Shown piece by piece: positions 1 to 10,524 of a stretch of DNA of 38,379 nucleotides (position 1 is the first letter of the stretch; each line of letters opens with the position of its first letter). A program made the translations under genes and the position numbers. This stretch comes from an uncultured Pelagibacteraceae bacterium (lineage in GTDB: Bacteria; Pseudomonadota; Alphaproteobacteria; Pelagibacterales; Pelagibacteraceae). The notes under the pieces are model-generated. The model saw only the letters and a program-made list of their open reading frames with translations. It had not been told where the DNA came from and did no database searches. Location of the stretch: assembly GCA_902553695.1 (NCBI GenBank), contig CACDLR010000007.1:1-38379 (forward strand). Direction: 5' to 3'.

Positions 1-1609
1 TTATGATTTTGCCAGAAAAGAACCATTTACAGATGAAGATTTAAAAGAAATTGAAGATAAAATGAGAGAGATAGTGGAAAGAGATGAAAAGACAACTAGA
101 GAAGTTTGGCCAAGAAAAAAAGCTATAGAACATTTTAAAAAAATTGGTGAAATTTATAAAGCAGAAATTATTAAAAGTATTCCAGAAGGAGAAGAGGTTT
201 CAATATATTTTCATGGAAAATGGCATGATCTTTGTAGAGGACCACATTTAGCTTCTACAGGAAAGATTGGAAAATTTTTCAAATTGACAAAGGTTTCAGG
301 TGCATATTGGAGGGGAGACTCAAGTAATGAGATGCTTCAGAGAGTGTATGGTACTTGTTGGTCTACTCAAAAAGATTTAGATAATTATCTTAAAAGAATT
401 GAAGAGGCAGAAAAACGTGATCATAGAAAACTGGGAAAAATAATGGATCTATTTCATTTTAGAGAAGAAAGTCCAGGAGCAGTATTTTGGCACGAAAAAG
501 GATGGACACTTTTTCAAAAATTAGTTTCATACATGAGATTTAAGCAAGATCAAGCGGGTTACAAAGAAATTAATACTCCAGAAATATTAGACAGATCTCT
601 ATGGGAAAAATCAGGTCATTGGGAAAAATTTGGGGCAAATATGTATACTTCTGAAACACCAGATCAAAAAATATTTGCTATTAAGCCTATGAATTGTCCA
701 GGTTGTGTTCAGGTATTCAATCAAGGTTTAAAGAGTTATAGAGATTTACCTTTTAAAATGTCTGAATTTGGTAAAGTTCACAGATATGAACCATCAGGAG
801 CATTGCACGGACTTTTAAGAGTAAGAGCATTCACTCAGGATGATGCACATATTTTTTGTACTGAAGATCAAATAACGGATGAATGTCTATCTATTACTAA
901 TTTAATATTAGAAATTTACAAAGATTTGGGATTTGAAAATGTTATTTTGAAATATTCAGATAGGCCTGACTTGAGAGTTGGTGATGATGCTGTATGGGAT
1001 AAATCAGAAGCAGCATTAATTAAAGCGGTGGAAGCATCTAAATTAGAATACAGTATAAACAAGGGAGAGGGTGCTTTTTATGGTCCTAAGATAGAATTTG
1101 TTTTGAGAGATGCAATTGGAAGAGATTGGCAATGTGGAACATTGCAAGTTGATTTAAATTTACCAGGAAGATTAGGTGCAAGTTATGTTGATAAAAATGG
1201 ATCAAAAAAAATTCCTGTTATGCTTCATAGAGCTCTATTTGGCTCACTTGAAAGATTTATAGGAATATTAATTGAAAATTATGCTGGAAAGTTACCTTTT
1301 TGGTTATCTCCGCTCCAAACTGTTGTAATTCCTATATCAGAGGATTTTAATGATTATGCCTCGTCTGTTTATAAAAAAATTAAAAACTCTGGCATTTCTT
1401 GTGAAGTTGATCTTAAAAATCACAATTTGAATTATAAAATTCGTGATCATTCCAATTCAAAGGTACCAATGCTATTAATTTGTGGAAAAAAAGAAGTTGA
1501 CTCTAATGCAGTAACTATTAGAAGATTGGATTCTAATAAACAAGAAAATATGCTAGTTGACGATTTTATAAAAAAACATACTATTTTAAATAAAGCCCCA
1601 TCTATTTAG
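1..1609 (+). CDS. thrS: Threonyl-tRNA synthetase, 5'-truncated by window edge
   Basis: Charges tRNA-Thr with threonine in the cytoplasm. The open frame runs from base 2, upstream of the ATG at which the ORF track begins, and the extra residues (YDFARKEPFT) match the ThrRS editing domain, so the true start lies outside the window. Visible parts are the end of the editing domain (LCRGPHL, GAYWRGDS), the class II catalytic core with zinc ligands in KPMNCPG, DDAHIFC and PVMLHRALFGS, and the C-terminal anticodon-binding domain. About 535 residues of the usual 640 are present. E. coli has His after NCPG; here it is Cys (NCPGCV), which is not a zinc-ligand position. The stop codon overlaps the infC start by one base (TAGTG), suggesting translational coupling. 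Confidence 0.97.
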   Translation, partial: YDFARKEPFTDEDLKEIEDKMREIVERDEKTTREVWPRKKAIEHFKKIGEIYKAEIIKSIPEGEEVSIYFHGKWHDLCRGPHLASTGKIGKFFKLTKVSGAYWRGDSSNEMLQRVYGTCWSTQKDLDNYLKRIEEAEKRDHRKLGKIMDLFHFREESPGAVFWHEKGWTLFQKLVSYMRFKQDQAGYKEINTPEILDRSLWEKSGHWEKFGANMYTSETPDQKIFAIKPMNCPGCVQVFNQGLKSYRDLPFKMSEFGKVHRYEPSGALHGLLRVRAFTQDDAHIFCTEDQITDECLSITNLILEIYKDLGFENVILKYSDRPDLRVGDDAVWDKSEAALIKAVEASKLEYSINKGEGAFYGPKIEFVLRDAIGRDWQCGTLQVDLNLPGRLGASYVDKNGSKKIPVMLHRALFGSLERFIGILIENYAGKLPFWLSPLQTVVIPISEDFNDYASSVYKKIKNSGISCEVDLKNHNLNYKIRDHSNSKVPMLLICGKKEVDSNAVTIRRLDSNKQENMLVDDFIKKHTILNKAPSI

Positions 1610-2154
1610 TGCCAATCTTCAAACAAAACTATTTTCAAAAAAAAAATAAATCTTATGGTCCAAGATATAATAACAGAATAAATTCATCCGAAGTCCAGGT
1701 TATTGATAGTGAAGGTGAAAATTTAGGCATACTGAATACTCAAGAAGCTATAAGTAAAGCTAAAAATGAGGGTTTAGATCTAATTGAAATTGCTCCAAAT
1801 GCAAAACCACCAGTGTGTAAAATTATGGACATTGGAAAATACAAATATGATCAACAAAAAAAAGCAAGTAAAGCAAAAAAAAATCAGAAAAAAGTTGAAT
1901 TAAAAGAAATAAAATTAAGACCGGTAACAGAAGTTCATGATTATACTTTCAAAATTAAAAATGCACAAAAATTCCTCTCAAAAGGTGATAAAGTAAAATT
2001 TACGATCAAATTCAAGGGCAGAGAACTTCAACATGTAAATCTTGGAAATGAGCTAATGGACAAGATTAAGCTTGATATGGAAAATATTGGAAAAATAGAA
2101 TTACAGCCTAAATTTGATGGAAAACAAATGATTATGGTGGTTCAACCCGCTTAA
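1609..2154 (+). CDS. infC: Translation initiation factor IF-3
   Basis: IF-3 binds the 30S subunit, keeps it apart from 50S and monitors the start codon and initiator tRNA. At 181 residues it has the usual full length. The N-domain carries [18 protein letters not shown], then comes the family signature [20 protein letters not shown], a lysine-rich linker helix, and the C-domain with KEIKLRP and FTIKFKGRE. The start is GTG, directly on the thrS stop. In many bacteria infC uses a rare start (AUU in E. coli) that IF-3 itself represses; GTG is less extreme, but an ATC lies two codons further in, so the exact start is not certain. The thrS-infC-rpmI-rplT-pheST order is the classic one. Confidence 0.95.
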   Translation: MPIFKQNYFQKKNKSYGPRYNNRINSSEVQVIDSEGENLGILNTQEAISKAKNEGLDLIEIAPNAKPPVCKIMDIGKYKYDQQKKASKAKKNQKKVELKEIKLRPVTEVHDYTFKIKNAQKFLSKGDKVKFTIKFKGRELQHVNLGNELMDKIKLDMENIGKIELQPKFDGKQMIMVVQPA

Positions 2155-2163
2155 TTATTCTAG

Positions 2164-2191
2164 TTGTAAAAAAGTTAGTATTTTGTATAAA
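2164..2191 (+). promoter_or_regulatory. Candidate sigma-70 promoter for rpmI-rplT
   Basis: TTGTAA and TATAAA are separated by 16 bases in the short infC-rpmI gap. The -10 box ends only 10 bases before the rpmI ATG, so any transcript from it would have a leader of only a few bases. AT-rich sequence throws up such matches often, so this is a weak call. Confidence 0.3.
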
Positions 2192-2201
2192 ACCTGAAAA
2201 T

Positions 2202-2408
2202 ATGCCAAAACTAAAAACAAAAAGCTCAGCAAAAAAAAGGTTTAAAATTACATCCAGAGGTAAAGTGGTAATGCCTCAAGCTGGTAAAAGACACGGCATG
2301 ATTAAAAGAACCAATTCACAAATAAGAAAACAAAGAGGCACAACTATAATGTCAAAACAAGACGGCAAGATTGTAAAATCGTATATGCCTTATAGTTTGA
2401 GAGGTTAA
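2202..2408 (+). CDS. rpmI: 50S ribosomal protein bL35
   Basis: Small basic protein of the large ribosomal subunit, 68 residues, which is normal length. The N-terminus [21 protein letters not shown] and the following [12 protein letters not shown] are diagnostic of bL35. No clear Shine-Dalgarno sequence precedes the ATG, as with many genes in this window. It is one base short of abutting rplT, and the two are very likely co-translated. In other bacteria the infC-rpmI-rplT mRNA is autoregulated by L20; I see no obvious matching leader structure in the 47-base gap upstream. Confidence 0.96.
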   Translation: MPKLKTKSSAKKRFKITSRGKVVMPQAGKRHGMIKRTNSQIRKQRGTTIMSKQDGKIVKSYMPYSLRG

Positions 2409-2409
2409 T

Positions 2410-2766
2410 ATGGCTAGAGTAAAAAGAGGAGTAACAAGTAGAGCCAAACATAAAAAGGTTTTAAAAGCAGTTAAAGGTCAATTCGGAAGACGAAAAAATA
2501 CCATAAGAGTTGCAAGACAAGCAATGGAAAAAGCAATGCAATATGCTTATAGAGATCGAAGAAATAAAAAAAGAGATTTTAAATCATTATGGATACAAAG
2601 AATTAATGCTGGTGTAAGAAGCGAAGGATTAACTTATTCAAAATTTATAAGTGGTTTAAGCAAGTCAGGAATTAAATTAGACAGAAAAATTTTAGCTGAA
2701 ATAGCCTACGAAAATCCCCAAGCATTTAAAACAATTGTAAAAAAAGCTCAAGCAGCACTTAATTAA
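2410..2766 (+). CDS. rplT: 50S ribosomal protein bL20
   Basis: Early-assembly 23S rRNA-binding protein, 118 residues, full length. It begins [19 protein letters not shown], with the long basic N-terminal helix that threads into 23S rRNA, followed by the globular C-domain ([17 protein letters not shown]). It follows rpmI by one base. Just after the stop there is a weak hairpin (AAACAA/TTGTTT) followed by a short T-rich tract, which may attenuate transcription before pheS but is poor as a terminator. Confidence 0.96.
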   Translation: MARVKRGVTSRAKHKKVLKAVKGQFGRRKNTIRVARQAMEKAMQYAYRDRRNKKRDFKSLWIQRINAGVRSEGLTYSKFISGLSKSGIKLDRKILAEIAYENPQAFKTIVKKAQAALN

Positions 2767-2812
2767 ACAACTTCACTATTGTTTTTCTTGGTTTAAGAAA
2801 TAATCTATAAAA

Positions 2813-3880
2813 ATGTCAGAATTTGAAAAAAAAATTACTGAGTATAAAGGTAAAATAAAATTATCAACAAATATTGAAGAAATAGAGTCTTTAAGATTAG
2901 ACCTATTTGGTAAAAATGGAGTAATAAATTTAGAGTTTAAAAAACTAGGTCAATTATCTGCTGAAGAAAAAAAAATATTTGCAGCAAATATAAATAAAAT
3001 TAAACAAGACTTGTTAGATATATATAATGCAAAATCTGTTGAGATATTGGACAAAGATATAATACAAAAAGTTGAAAAAGAAAAAATTGATATAACATTA
3101 CCAGAAAAAGAATTTAAAATTGGTAAAGTTCATCCTGTTTCGCAAGTTATTGATGAAATTTCATGTATTTTTTCAGAAATTGGATTTTCTGTTGAAGAAG
3201 GCCCTGATGTAGAAAATGATTATAATAATTTTACTGCTCTCAATACTCCTGAAAATCATCCCGCTAAAGATATGCATGATACTTTTTATTTAGATGAAAA
3301 TATGAAAACATTGTTAAGAACCCACACTTCTCCAGTACAAGTACGAACAATGCTAAAAGGAAAGCCTCCATTTAAAATTATAGCTCCTGGCAGAACATAT
3401 AGGAGTGACAGTGATCAAACTCATACCCCAATGTTTCATCAACTAGAGGGTCTTCACATTGATAAAGATATAAATATGGGCCACTTAAAAGGTTGTCTTA
3501 ATTATTTTATTAGAGAATTTTTCGAGGTAGATAAAATTAAAATGAGATTCAGGCCAAGTCATTTTCCATTCACAGAGCCATCTGCAGAGGTAGATATAGG
3601 ATATCGAATAGAAAATAATAAAATAATAATCGGTGAGGGTGACAAATGGCTTGAAATACTAGGATGTGGCATGGTTCATCCAAATGTTTTAAAAAATTGT
3701 AAAGTTGATCCAAATAAATTTCAGGGTTTTGCTTTCGGTATCGGTATAGATAGATTAGCAATGTTAAAATATGGAATCAATGATTTAAGATCTTTTTTTG
3801 AATGTGATTATAGATGGTTAAATCATTATGGTTTTGATCCACTAGATGTTCCAACTAATTACAGAGGATTAAGTAGATGA
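2813..3880 (+). CDS. pheS: Phenylalanyl-tRNA synthetase alpha subunit
   Basis: Catalytic subunit of the alpha2-beta2 PheRS that makes Phe-tRNA. It has 355 residues, with an N-terminal coiled-coil that contacts tRNA-Phe (residues about 1-90) and the class II core. Visible are [10 protein letters not shown], motif 2 in [22 protein letters not shown] and motif 3 in [18 protein letters not shown]. The ATG has no good Shine-Dalgarno. It overlaps pheT by four bases (ATGA), as usual for a complex made in equal amounts. The window also holds tRNA-Phe, which carries an unusual T-loop base. Confidence 0.97.
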   Translation: MSEFEKKITEYKGKIKLSTNIEEIESLRLDLFGKNGVINLEFKKLGQLSAEEKKIFAANINKIKQDLLDIYNAKSVEILDKDIIQKVEKEKIDITLPEKEFKIGKVHPVSQVIDEISCIFSEIGFSVEEGPDVENDYNNFTALNTPENHPAKDMHDTFYLDENMKTLLRTHTSPVQVRTMLKGKPPFKIIAPGRTYRSDSDQTHTPMFHQLEGLHIDKDINMGHLKGCLNYFIREFFEVDKIKMRFRPSHFPFTEPSAEVDIGYRIENNKIIIGEGDKWLEILGCGMVHPNVLKNCKVDPNKFQGFAFGIGIDRLAMLKYGINDLRSFFECDYRWLNHYGFDPLDVPTNYRGLSR

Positions 3881-6258
3881 AATTCACAAAAGATTGGTTA
3901 AATGATCACCTAAAAACAAAAAAAAATGAACAACAAATTATTGATAAGCTTAATGGGATCGGGTTAGAGGTTGAAAAAGTTGAGCCTATTAAAAATGGAT
4001 TAAGTAATTTTATAGTTGCCAAGATAGTAAGAGCGAATAAACATCCTAATGCCGATAGATTAAAATTATGCGATGTAGATATTGGAGAAAAGGAAAATAT
4101 AAAAGTCGTTTGCGGAGCTCCTAATGCACAAGATGGTTTATTAACTATTTACGCACCGCCTGGCTCAACAATTCCAAAAAACGGAATGAAATTAGAAGTG
4201 TCAAAAATTAGAGGAGAGACTTCTTACGGAATGCTTTGTTCTGAGTCTGAATTAAAATTATCCAAAGAATCTGAGGGAATTATTGAATTAGGCAAAAAAT
4301 ATATCAATAAAATTGGTAAATCATATTTTAAGAATAATGAAAAAAGTAATGTTATAGAACTGTCTATAACACCAAATAGACCTGATTGTTTGGGTGTGAG
4401 AGGGATCGCAAGAGATTTATCCGCCAGTGGCTATGGCGATCTTAAAGATATTAAAAAAGTTAAATTTAAGAATATTTTAAAACATAATTTAAAAGTAAAA
4501 ATAGAAAAAAATAAAAACCAAGCTTGCTCAATTTTTGGTAGTTGTTTAATAAAAAATATAAGAAATAAAGAAAGTCCAAGTTGGCTTAAAGAGAGAATTC
4601 TAGCATTAGGTTTAAGGCCAATTTCTGCAGTTGTAGATATTACAAATTATGTAATGTTTGATCTAAATAGACCTCTCCACGCATATGATTTAGACAAAAT
4701 AAAAAAATCAATCAAGGTAAGAAATTCTATAAAAGGTGAAAAATTAACAGCACTAGATAATAAAACATATACATTAAAAGAAAATATGTGTGTGATAGCA
4801 GATGAAGAAGGCGCTTTAGGACTAGGAGGTATAATTGGAGGGGTGAGATCTGGAACTGAGCTTGAAACTAAAAATATATTGATTGAATCCGCATATTTTG
4901 ATCCAGGAATAACAAGAAAAACAGCAAAAGAATTAGAAATAAATAGTGATGCTAAATTTAGATTTGAGAGAGGGATAGATCCACAATCGGTTAAAGAAGG
5001 TTTAGAAATGTCTGCCCGACTAATTGTTGATATATGTGGTGGTGAAGTCTCAAATTTCGATATTCAAGAAATCACAAAGTTTAGAGAAAAAATAATTAAT
5101 TTTGATCCAAAATTAGTATCAAAAACAGTTGGATTAAATGTAAAAGAGAAAGAAATTATTAAAATTCTAAATAAATTAGGTTTTGTCTCAAAAAAAAAAA
5201 GTAAAAAACTTAAAGTAAAGATACCATTATGGAGGCCTGATGTACTTGGTGAGATAGATTTAGTTGAAGAGGTAATAAGAATTTTAGGTTTTGAAAATAT
5301 TAAATCTATAGAACCAGAAAAAGTAAGAAAAAAACCAACATTAAATTTTTATCAAAAAAATTTTCACTTAGCTCAAAGATCGGTGGCATCAAAAGGTTAC
5401 TTCGAAACTATTACATGGTCTTTCAGTGATGAAAAAATTAATGACAAATTCAAAGAAAATTTTGAATCTATAAGAATTATTAATCCTATTAGTTCAGATT
5501 TAGGAGTATTAAGAAATTCTTTATATCCAAATCTGATATATTACATGAACAAGAACTTAAAAAGAGGCTTTAGTGATCAATCTTTATTTGAGATAGGTCC
5601 AGTTTTTACAGGTAACCAGCCTGGAGATCAGATAACAGTGGTATGTGGAATTAAAAAACAACATTATGATCAAGAAGATTTTAAAAAAGACGAACAATTA
5701 GATGTGTTTGAGATTAAGAAAGATCTTGTTCAAACACTTGTTGAGCTTGGTTTAGATAAAAATGAAATTTTAGTTGAAGATAAATCGCCGTCTTACTATC
5801 ATCCTGGTATTTCAGGTTCAATTTCATCTAAAGATAATAATTATTTGTTTGCTTATTTCGGTCAGATACATCCCAAAATTACAGAATTATCCTTCGGTTT
5901 TGAGATATTTTTGGAAAATTTAGTTGATTTTAAAATTAAAAATAAAAAAAATAAAGATAGTTTAATATTATCGGATTATCAAAAGTCAGATAGAGACTTT
6001 GCTTTTTTGGTAAACAAAGATACAAAAGCTCAATTACTTGTAGATGCAATACAGAATATAGATAAGTCTCTTATAAAAAATATAAAAATATTCGATGTTT
6101 ATGATGGAAAAAATATTCCATCAAACAAAAAGTCTATTGCACTTAAAGTTACAATTCAATCTGATTACAAAACCCTTAATGAGAAAGACCTATCAGATAT
6201 TTCAAATAAAATTATCAAATCAGTTGAAGAAAAAACTAATGCAAAACTAAGATCCTAA
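3877..6258 (+). CDS. pheT: Phenylalanyl-tRNA synthetase beta subunit
   Basis: Beta subunit of PheRS; binds tRNA-Phe and carries the editing site for mischarged Tyr. The 793-residue length is normal. Domains in order: the EMAP-II/OB-like tRNA-binding fold near residues 40-150 ([24 protein letters not shown]), the B3/B4 editing region ([38 protein letters not shown]), the B5 domain around 400-475, the inactive synthetase-like fold, and the C-terminal FDX-ACB anticodon-binding domain ([12 protein letters not shown]). The stop overlaps the lepA start (TAATG). Confidence 0.97.
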   Translation: MKFTKDWLNDHLKTKKNEQQIIDKLNGIGLEVEKVEPIKNGLSNFIVAKIVRANKHPNADRLKLCDVDIGEKENIKVVCGAPNAQDGLLTIYAPPGSTIPKNGMKLEVSKIRGETSYGMLCSESELKLSKESEGIIELGKKYINKIGKSYFKNNEKSNVIELSITPNRPDCLGVRGIARDLSASGYGDLKDIKKVKFKNILKHNLKVKIEKNKNQACSIFGSCLIKNIRNKESPSWLKERILALGLRPISAVVDITNYVMFDLNRPLHAYDLDKIKKSIKVRNSIKGEKLTALDNKTYTLKENMCVIADEEGALGLGGIIGGVRSGTELETKNILIESAYFDPGITRKTAKELEINSDAKFRFERGIDPQSVKEGLEMSARLIVDICGGEVSNFDIQEITKFREKIINFDPKLVSKTVGLNVKEKEIIKILNKLGFVSKKKSKKLKVKIPLWRPDVLGEIDLVEEVIRILGFENIKSIEPEKVRKKPTLNFYQKNFHLAQRSVASKGYFETITWSFSDEKINDKFKENFESIRIINPISSDLGVLRNSLYPNLIYYMNKNLKRGFSDQSLFEIGPVFTGNQPGDQITVVCGIKKQHYDQEDFKKDEQLDVFEIKKDLVQTLVELGLDKNEILVEDKSPSYYHPGISGSISSKDNNYLFAYFGQIHPKITELSFGFEIFLENLVDFKIKNKKNKDSLILSDYQKSDRDFAFLVNKDTKAQLLVDAIQNIDKSLIKNIKIFDVYDGKNIPSNKKSIALKVTIQSDYKTLNEKDLSDISNKIIKSVEEKTNAKLRS

Positions 6259-8066
6259 TGGATAAAATCGAAAATATTAGAAATTTTGCAATTATTGCGC
6301 ATATAGATCACGGCAAATCCACTATTGCTGATAGAATTATACATAAATGTGGTGGTTTAACTGACAGAGAAATGAAAGCTCAAGTATTAGACTCAATGGA
6401 TATAGAGCGTGAAAGGGGTATTACTATTAAAGCTCAAACTGTAAAGTTAAAATATAAATCAAAAAATGGAAAAGAATATATTTTAAACATTATTGATACC
6501 CCAGGCCATGTAGATTTTAGCTATGAAGTGAGTAGATCACTTTATGCATGTGAGGGTTCCATTTTAATAGTTGATAGCTCTCAAGGAGTAGAAGCACAAA
6601 CCTTAGCTAATGTCTATCAAGCTTTAGATATGAATCATGAAATAATTCCAATACTTAATAAAATAGATCTTCCAGCTTCAGATTTAGAAAGAACAACAAA
6701 GCAAATTGAAGATGTTATTGGAATTGAAACCTCTAATGCAATTCCTTGCTCTGGAAAAACAGGCGAAGGAATAGATGAAATCTTAGAAAATATAGTAAAT
6801 TATCTTCCGCCACCAAAAGGAAATAGAAATGATGTATTAAAATGTTTATTAGTTGATAGTTGGTATGACACTTATCTAGGCGTTGTTACTTTAGTTAGAG
6901 TTATTGATGGAAAAATTATTAGGAATATGAAAATAAAAATGATGTCAACTAATCAAGAATATGTTGTTGAAAAAGTTGGAGTTTTCACTCCTAAAGCCAA
7001 AGATGTTAATGAATTAAACACTGGTGAAATCGGATTTATCATTACTGGTATAAAAAATCTCTCTGACACAAAAGTTGGTGATACAATTTGTGAGGCTAAT
7101 AAACCCTTAGAGAAAGCTCTACCAGGTTTTAGACCAAGTAAACCAGTAGTTTTTTGTGGATTATTTCCAGTTGATAGTTCAGATTATCAAAAATTAAAAG
7201 ATGGCCTTGCAAAACTTCAATTAAATGATGCAAGTTTTTCATATGAACCCGAGTCTTCCTCTGCACTTGGATTAGGTTTTAGATGTGGATTTTTGGGTTT
7301 ATTACATTTAGAAATAATTACAGAGAGATTAGAAAGGGAATTTGATATTAACCTCATCACAACAACCCCGGGAGTAGTTTATAAGGTACATTTTAATAAT
7401 GAAAATACTATAGAGCTACAAAATCCTTCAAGTCTACCAGATCCTTCTCTTATTAAGTTTATAGAAGAACCGTGGATAAAAGCTACAATAATTACTCCTG
7501 ATGAATATCTAGGATCTATAATGAAACTCTGTCAAAATAAAAGAGGAATTCAAACTAATTTGAGTTATTCAGGGAACAGAGCTGTATTAAATTATGAAAT
7601 ACCTTTAAATGAAGTAGTATTTGATTTTAATGACAGATTAAAATCTATGACTAGTGGTTATGCAAGCTTTGATTATGAAATTTTAAGCCATAGAGAAGGT
7701 GATCTTGTAAAATTATCTATTATTGTAAATTCAGAGCCTGTTGATGCATTAGCAATGATGGTACATAAAGATTTTGCTCAAAGTATAGGAAGAGATGTAT
7801 GTGAGAAACTTAAAGATTTAATTCCTAGACATAATTTTATGATACCTATTCAGGCAGCTATTGGAGGAAAAATTATTGCAAGAGAAACAATTAAAGGGTT
7901 TAAAAAAGATGTATTATCAAAAATACATGGTGGTGGAGCTCTTGATAGAAAAAGAAAATTATTAGAAAAACAAAAAAAAGGAAAAGCTAGAGCAAAGCAG
8001 TTTGGTAGAGTAGAAATCCCGCAAGAAGCCTTCATAGGAGTTTTAAAAATATCAAAAGAAAATTAG
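6258..8066 (+). CDS. lepA: Elongation factor 4 (LepA GTPase)
   Basis: Ribosomal translocase-like GTPase implicated in back-translocation and 30S biogenesis. It has 602 residues, the usual length. The G-domain is complete: AHIDHGKST (P-loop), [11 protein letters not shown] (switch I), DTPGHVDF (G3) and NKIDLP (G4). Domains II, III and V follow, and the EF4-specific C-terminus ends in [23 protein letters not shown]. It starts on the pheT stop and is the last gene of the translation block. The surface-glycan island begins one base after its stop. Confidence 0.97.
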   Translation: MDKIENIRNFAIIAHIDHGKSTIADRIIHKCGGLTDREMKAQVLDSMDIERERGITIKAQTVKLKYKSKNGKEYILNIIDTPGHVDFSYEVSRSLYACEGSILIVDSSQGVEAQTLANVYQALDMNHEIIPILNKIDLPASDLERTTKQIEDVIGIETSNAIPCSGKTGEGIDEILENIVNYLPPPKGNRNDVLKCLLVDSWYDTYLGVVTLVRVIDGKIIRNMKIKMMSTNQEYVVEKVGVFTPKAKDVNELNTGEIGFIITGIKNLSDTKVGDTICEANKPLEKALPGFRPSKPVVFCGLFPVDSSDYQKLKDGLAKLQLNDASFSYEPESSSALGLGFRCGFLGLLHLEIITERLEREFDINLITTTPGVVYKVHFNNENTIELQNPSSLPDPSLIKFIEEPWIKATIITPDEYLGSIMKLCQNKRGIQTNLSYSGNRAVLNYEIPLNEVVFDFNDRLKSMTSGYASFDYEILSHREGDLVKLSIIVNSEPVDALAMMVHKDFAQSIGRDVCEKLKDLIPRHNFMIPIQAAIGGKIIARETIKGFKKDVLSKIHGGGALDRKRKLLEKQKKGKARAKQFGRVEIPQEAFIGVLKISKEN

Positions 8067-8067
8067 T

Positions 8068-8880
8068 ATGATATATGATTGTTTTTCTTATTTGGATGAA
8101 GATTTACTTTTAGATCTTAGGTTAAATATTTTAAACGATCATATAGACTATTTTGTTATTATCGAAGGGAATAAAACTTGGCAGAATAATCATAAAACTT
8201 TTAAATTTGACATAAAAAAATTTAAAAAATTTGAGGATAAAATTATATATATAAAAGTCGAAGATTTGCCTGACGGCAAGGATCCTTATTTAAGAGAAAA
8301 CTTTCAACGTAATTCAATCAACAAAGGATTATTAAAGGCTAAGGATAACGATATTATTATGATATCTGATTTAGATGAAATTCCAAATCCAAAAGTTATA
8401 AACCTATTTAAACCAAAAATGAAATATGCAAGTTTTAAGCAAAAACATTTTTATTATAAATTTAATTTACAAAGTACAAATCATCCTTATTGGCTAGGTA
8501 CTAGAATATGTGTAAAAAAATATCTGAAATCGCCTCAATGGCTTCGAGATTTAAAATTTAAAAAAAGACCTTTTTGGAGAATCGACAAATTAAATTTAAA
8601 TAATATTATCAATAATGGTGGTTGGCACTTTTGTAATTTAAAAAATCCTGACTTGTTACTTTATAAATATAAAAATCTGTGTGAAACAAATGATCCAGTA
8701 AATTTTAAAGAAATGATTGATGAAAAATACTTAAATATCAATGAAATAAAAAAAAGAATTGAAAATGGTAAAGATATTATTGGCCGAGAAGACAATTTTA
8801 AAAAAATTGAACTAGACAACTCATTCCCTGATTACTTAATAAACAATAAAGCAAAATATAAAGACTGGATAGAATTATAA
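8068..8880 (+). CDS. Glycosyltransferase family 17 protein
   Basis: Probable GT17 enzyme (the beta-1,4-N-acetylglucosaminyltransferase family), likely adding a sugar to a cell-surface glycan. The 270-residue protein opens with MIYDCFSYLDEDLLLDLRLN and continues YFVIIEGNKTWQ, both typical of bacterial GT17, and has a DxD-like metal site in ISDLDEIPNP near residue 110. No signal peptide or membrane helix is visible, so it should act in the cytoplasm. It follows lepA by one base, so it may use the lepA promoter. The last six bases overlap the convergent FkbM gene. Donor and acceptor cannot be told from sequence. Confidence 0.85.
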   Translation: MIYDCFSYLDEDLLLDLRLNILNDHIDYFVIIEGNKTWQNNHKTFKFDIKKFKKFEDKIIYIKVEDLPDGKDPYLRENFQRNSINKGLLKAKDNDIIMISDLDEIPNPKVINLFKPKMKYASFKQKHFYYKFNLQSTNHPYWLGTRICVKKYLKSPQWLRDLKFKKRPFWRIDKLNLNNIINNGGWHFCNLKNPDLLLYKYKNLCETNDPVNFKEMIDEKYLNINEIKKRIENGKDIIGREDNFKKIELDNSFPDYLINNKAKYKDWIEL

Positions 8881-9615
8881 AATTATTTTTTTATTATTTG
8901 GAAAGCAAATTAAGTTTTCTTCAACTTTAAAAAAATTATACTTTTTACTCTTTAGAACCTTAATTAATTTCTCAAATATATGAGTTTCAATGTGGATATA
9001 CTCAAATATAATAATTGGTTGAAAACTACAGTCTTTAAAATAGTTATTAACAATATAGCCATCATACCCTTCAGCATCAATAACTAATAAATCTAAGTTT
9101 ATAAAATTATATTTATCTAATACTTCTTTTAATGTCAGAGAATTTACTTTTTCTTTTATTATATCCTTACTATTAACACCATGTTTTAGTAAATGTTCTT
9201 TTTTGAAAGAACTTATTCCCGATATATGTTTATCATAATTTGCTAATTGGTTTTGATTTACTGTATAAATATATTGTAATTTATTTTCATTTGAAATTGC
9301 AGAATTTTCAAAAAAAATATTTGAATGATTTTCATAATTAATTTTTAATTCATTATAAAATTCTTTTATTGGTTCAATTAAAACTGTCTTACAACTGCTT
9401 TTTTTTAAAAAAAAATTCAAATTATCAAATCTTTTTCCATCATTTGCACCAACTTGAATTACATTTTCAATTTTATTCAATGAAAAAATAATCTCTAAAA
9501 CTTTATTAATATTTATGTAGGAATAATTTGCTATAATTCTGTTATTTTTTATTAATTGTTTTTCAATCAGTTTGAATCCAAACCAACCTATTAATTTATA
9601 AATAATTTTTTTCAT
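8875..9615 (-). CDS. FkbM-family SAM-dependent methyltransferase
   Basis: Probable O-methyltransferase of the FkbM family, often found in polysaccharide clusters where it methylates sugars. The SAM-binding motif I is VIQVGANDG near residues 55-63, followed by the acidic residue of motif II in VLIEPIKEFY and the family LLVIDAEGYDG. The ORF track starts one codon earlier at a TTG; the adjacent ATG (giving MKKIIYK, 246 residues) is preferred. It is the only reverse-strand gene of the island and ends inside the convergent GT17 gene, so neither has its own intergenic terminator. Confidence 0.85.
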   Translation of the reverse strand: MKKIIYKLIGWFGFKLIEKQLIKNNRIIANYSYININKVLEIIFSLNKIENVIQVGANDGKRFDNLNFFLKKSSCKTVLIEPIKEFYNELKINYENHSNIFFENSAISNENKLQYIYTVNQNQLANYDKHISGISSFKKEHLLKHGVNSKDIIKEKVNSLTLKEVLDKYNFINLDLLVIDAEGYDGYIVNNYFKDCSFQPIIIFEYIHIETHIFEKLIKVLKSKKYNFFKVEENLICFPNNKKIIL

Positions 9616-9669
9616 CAATATAAATATTAATTTAAATGAGAATTAAAAGATATATATTAGTTATTTATT

Positions 9670-10524
9670 ATGCCTGATATTTATCTTTGTTCATTCGCTA
9701 GTCCTAATTTAGATTTAAGCGTTAAAAGATTTAAAAAAGAGGCTAAACAATTAAATATATATAAACAAATTAAAGTATATAGAAAAGAAGACTTACCAAA
9801 TGAAATGATAACTAGAATTAAAAATTTTAATTATCCTGTTTTAAAAATGAGATTATATGGTTATGCATGTTGGAAACCATATATTGTAAAAAAATTTTTT
9901 AAAGAAATACCAGAAAATTCTATTCTCCAATACACTGATATTGGATGCGAGTTTAATGTTAAAGGTATTAAGAGACTCAACGATTATATTAAGTTATGTA
10001 ATGATAAAAATATTTTAGTATTTCAGTATCGGCCTCCTGATTGGGATAAAAAATATAATAATATTAAATTTCAAGAATATTTTGAATACCAATATACGAA
10101 ATCAGAAACAATGGAGAGTATGCGTGTTAATGACGACTCAAATATAATATCAACCGAACAAATTTGGTCTGGCTGTTTTTTTATAAAAAAAAATAAAGTT
10201 GGAGAAGCTATTATAGATAGTTGGATAAAATATAGTGAAATTGATAACTTAATTAATGATGACTATTCTAAATTAAAAAATAATAATAATTTTAAAGAAC
10301 ACCGACATGATCAGAGCATTTTTTCAATAATATGTAAAAAAGCAGAAGTATTTTCGTTAAGTGCTTCTGAGTGTGAGTGGGGCGAAAAAGAAAGCAAAAG
10401 AACCTGGGAACATTTAAATGAATTTCCAATTCAAGCGAAAAGAAACAAAAAATATAATTTCATTAAAAGATTTTTAAATAGACAAATACGAAATTTCAAA
10501 AGAAGATGGTTTAAAAATGAGTAA
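9670..10524 (+). CDS. Probable glycosyltransferase of a capsule-type family
   Basis: A 284-residue protein without signal peptide. Its pattern resembles uncharacterised proteins of capsule and O-antigen clusters: an N-terminal beta strand, then YGYACWKPYIVKKF, a DxGxE motif in YTDIGCEFN that could act like the DxD of GT-A enzymes, a GCFFIKKN segment, and HRHDQSIFSIIC near the C-terminus. The C-terminal tail is strongly basic. It overlaps the next gene by eight bases and is surely co-translated with it. Glycosyl transfer is an inference from motif layout and context; the substrate is unknown. Confidence 0.6.
   Translation: MPDIYLCSFASPNLDLSVKRFKKEAKQLNIYKQIKVYRKEDLPNEMITRIKNFNYPVLKMRLYGYACWKPYIVKKFFKEIPENSILQYTDIGCEFNVKGIKRLNDYIKLCNDKNILVFQYRPPDWDKKYNNIKFQEYFEYQYTKSETMESMRVNDDSNIISTEQIWSGCFFIKKNKVGEAIIDSWIKYSEIDNLINDDYSKLKNNNNFKEHRHDQSIFSIICKKAEVFSLSASECEWGEKESKRTWEHLNEFPIQAKRNKKYNFIKRFLNRQIRNFKRRWFKNE

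Noticed and set aside
3570-3761. Reverse 63-aa ORF inside pheS
   Set aside because: Lies over motif 3 of pheS, with no family resemblance and no separate promoter or ribosome site.
7850-8035. Reverse 61-aa ORF inside lepA
   Set aside because: Complement of the conserved EF4 C-terminus; composition is that of a shadow frame.
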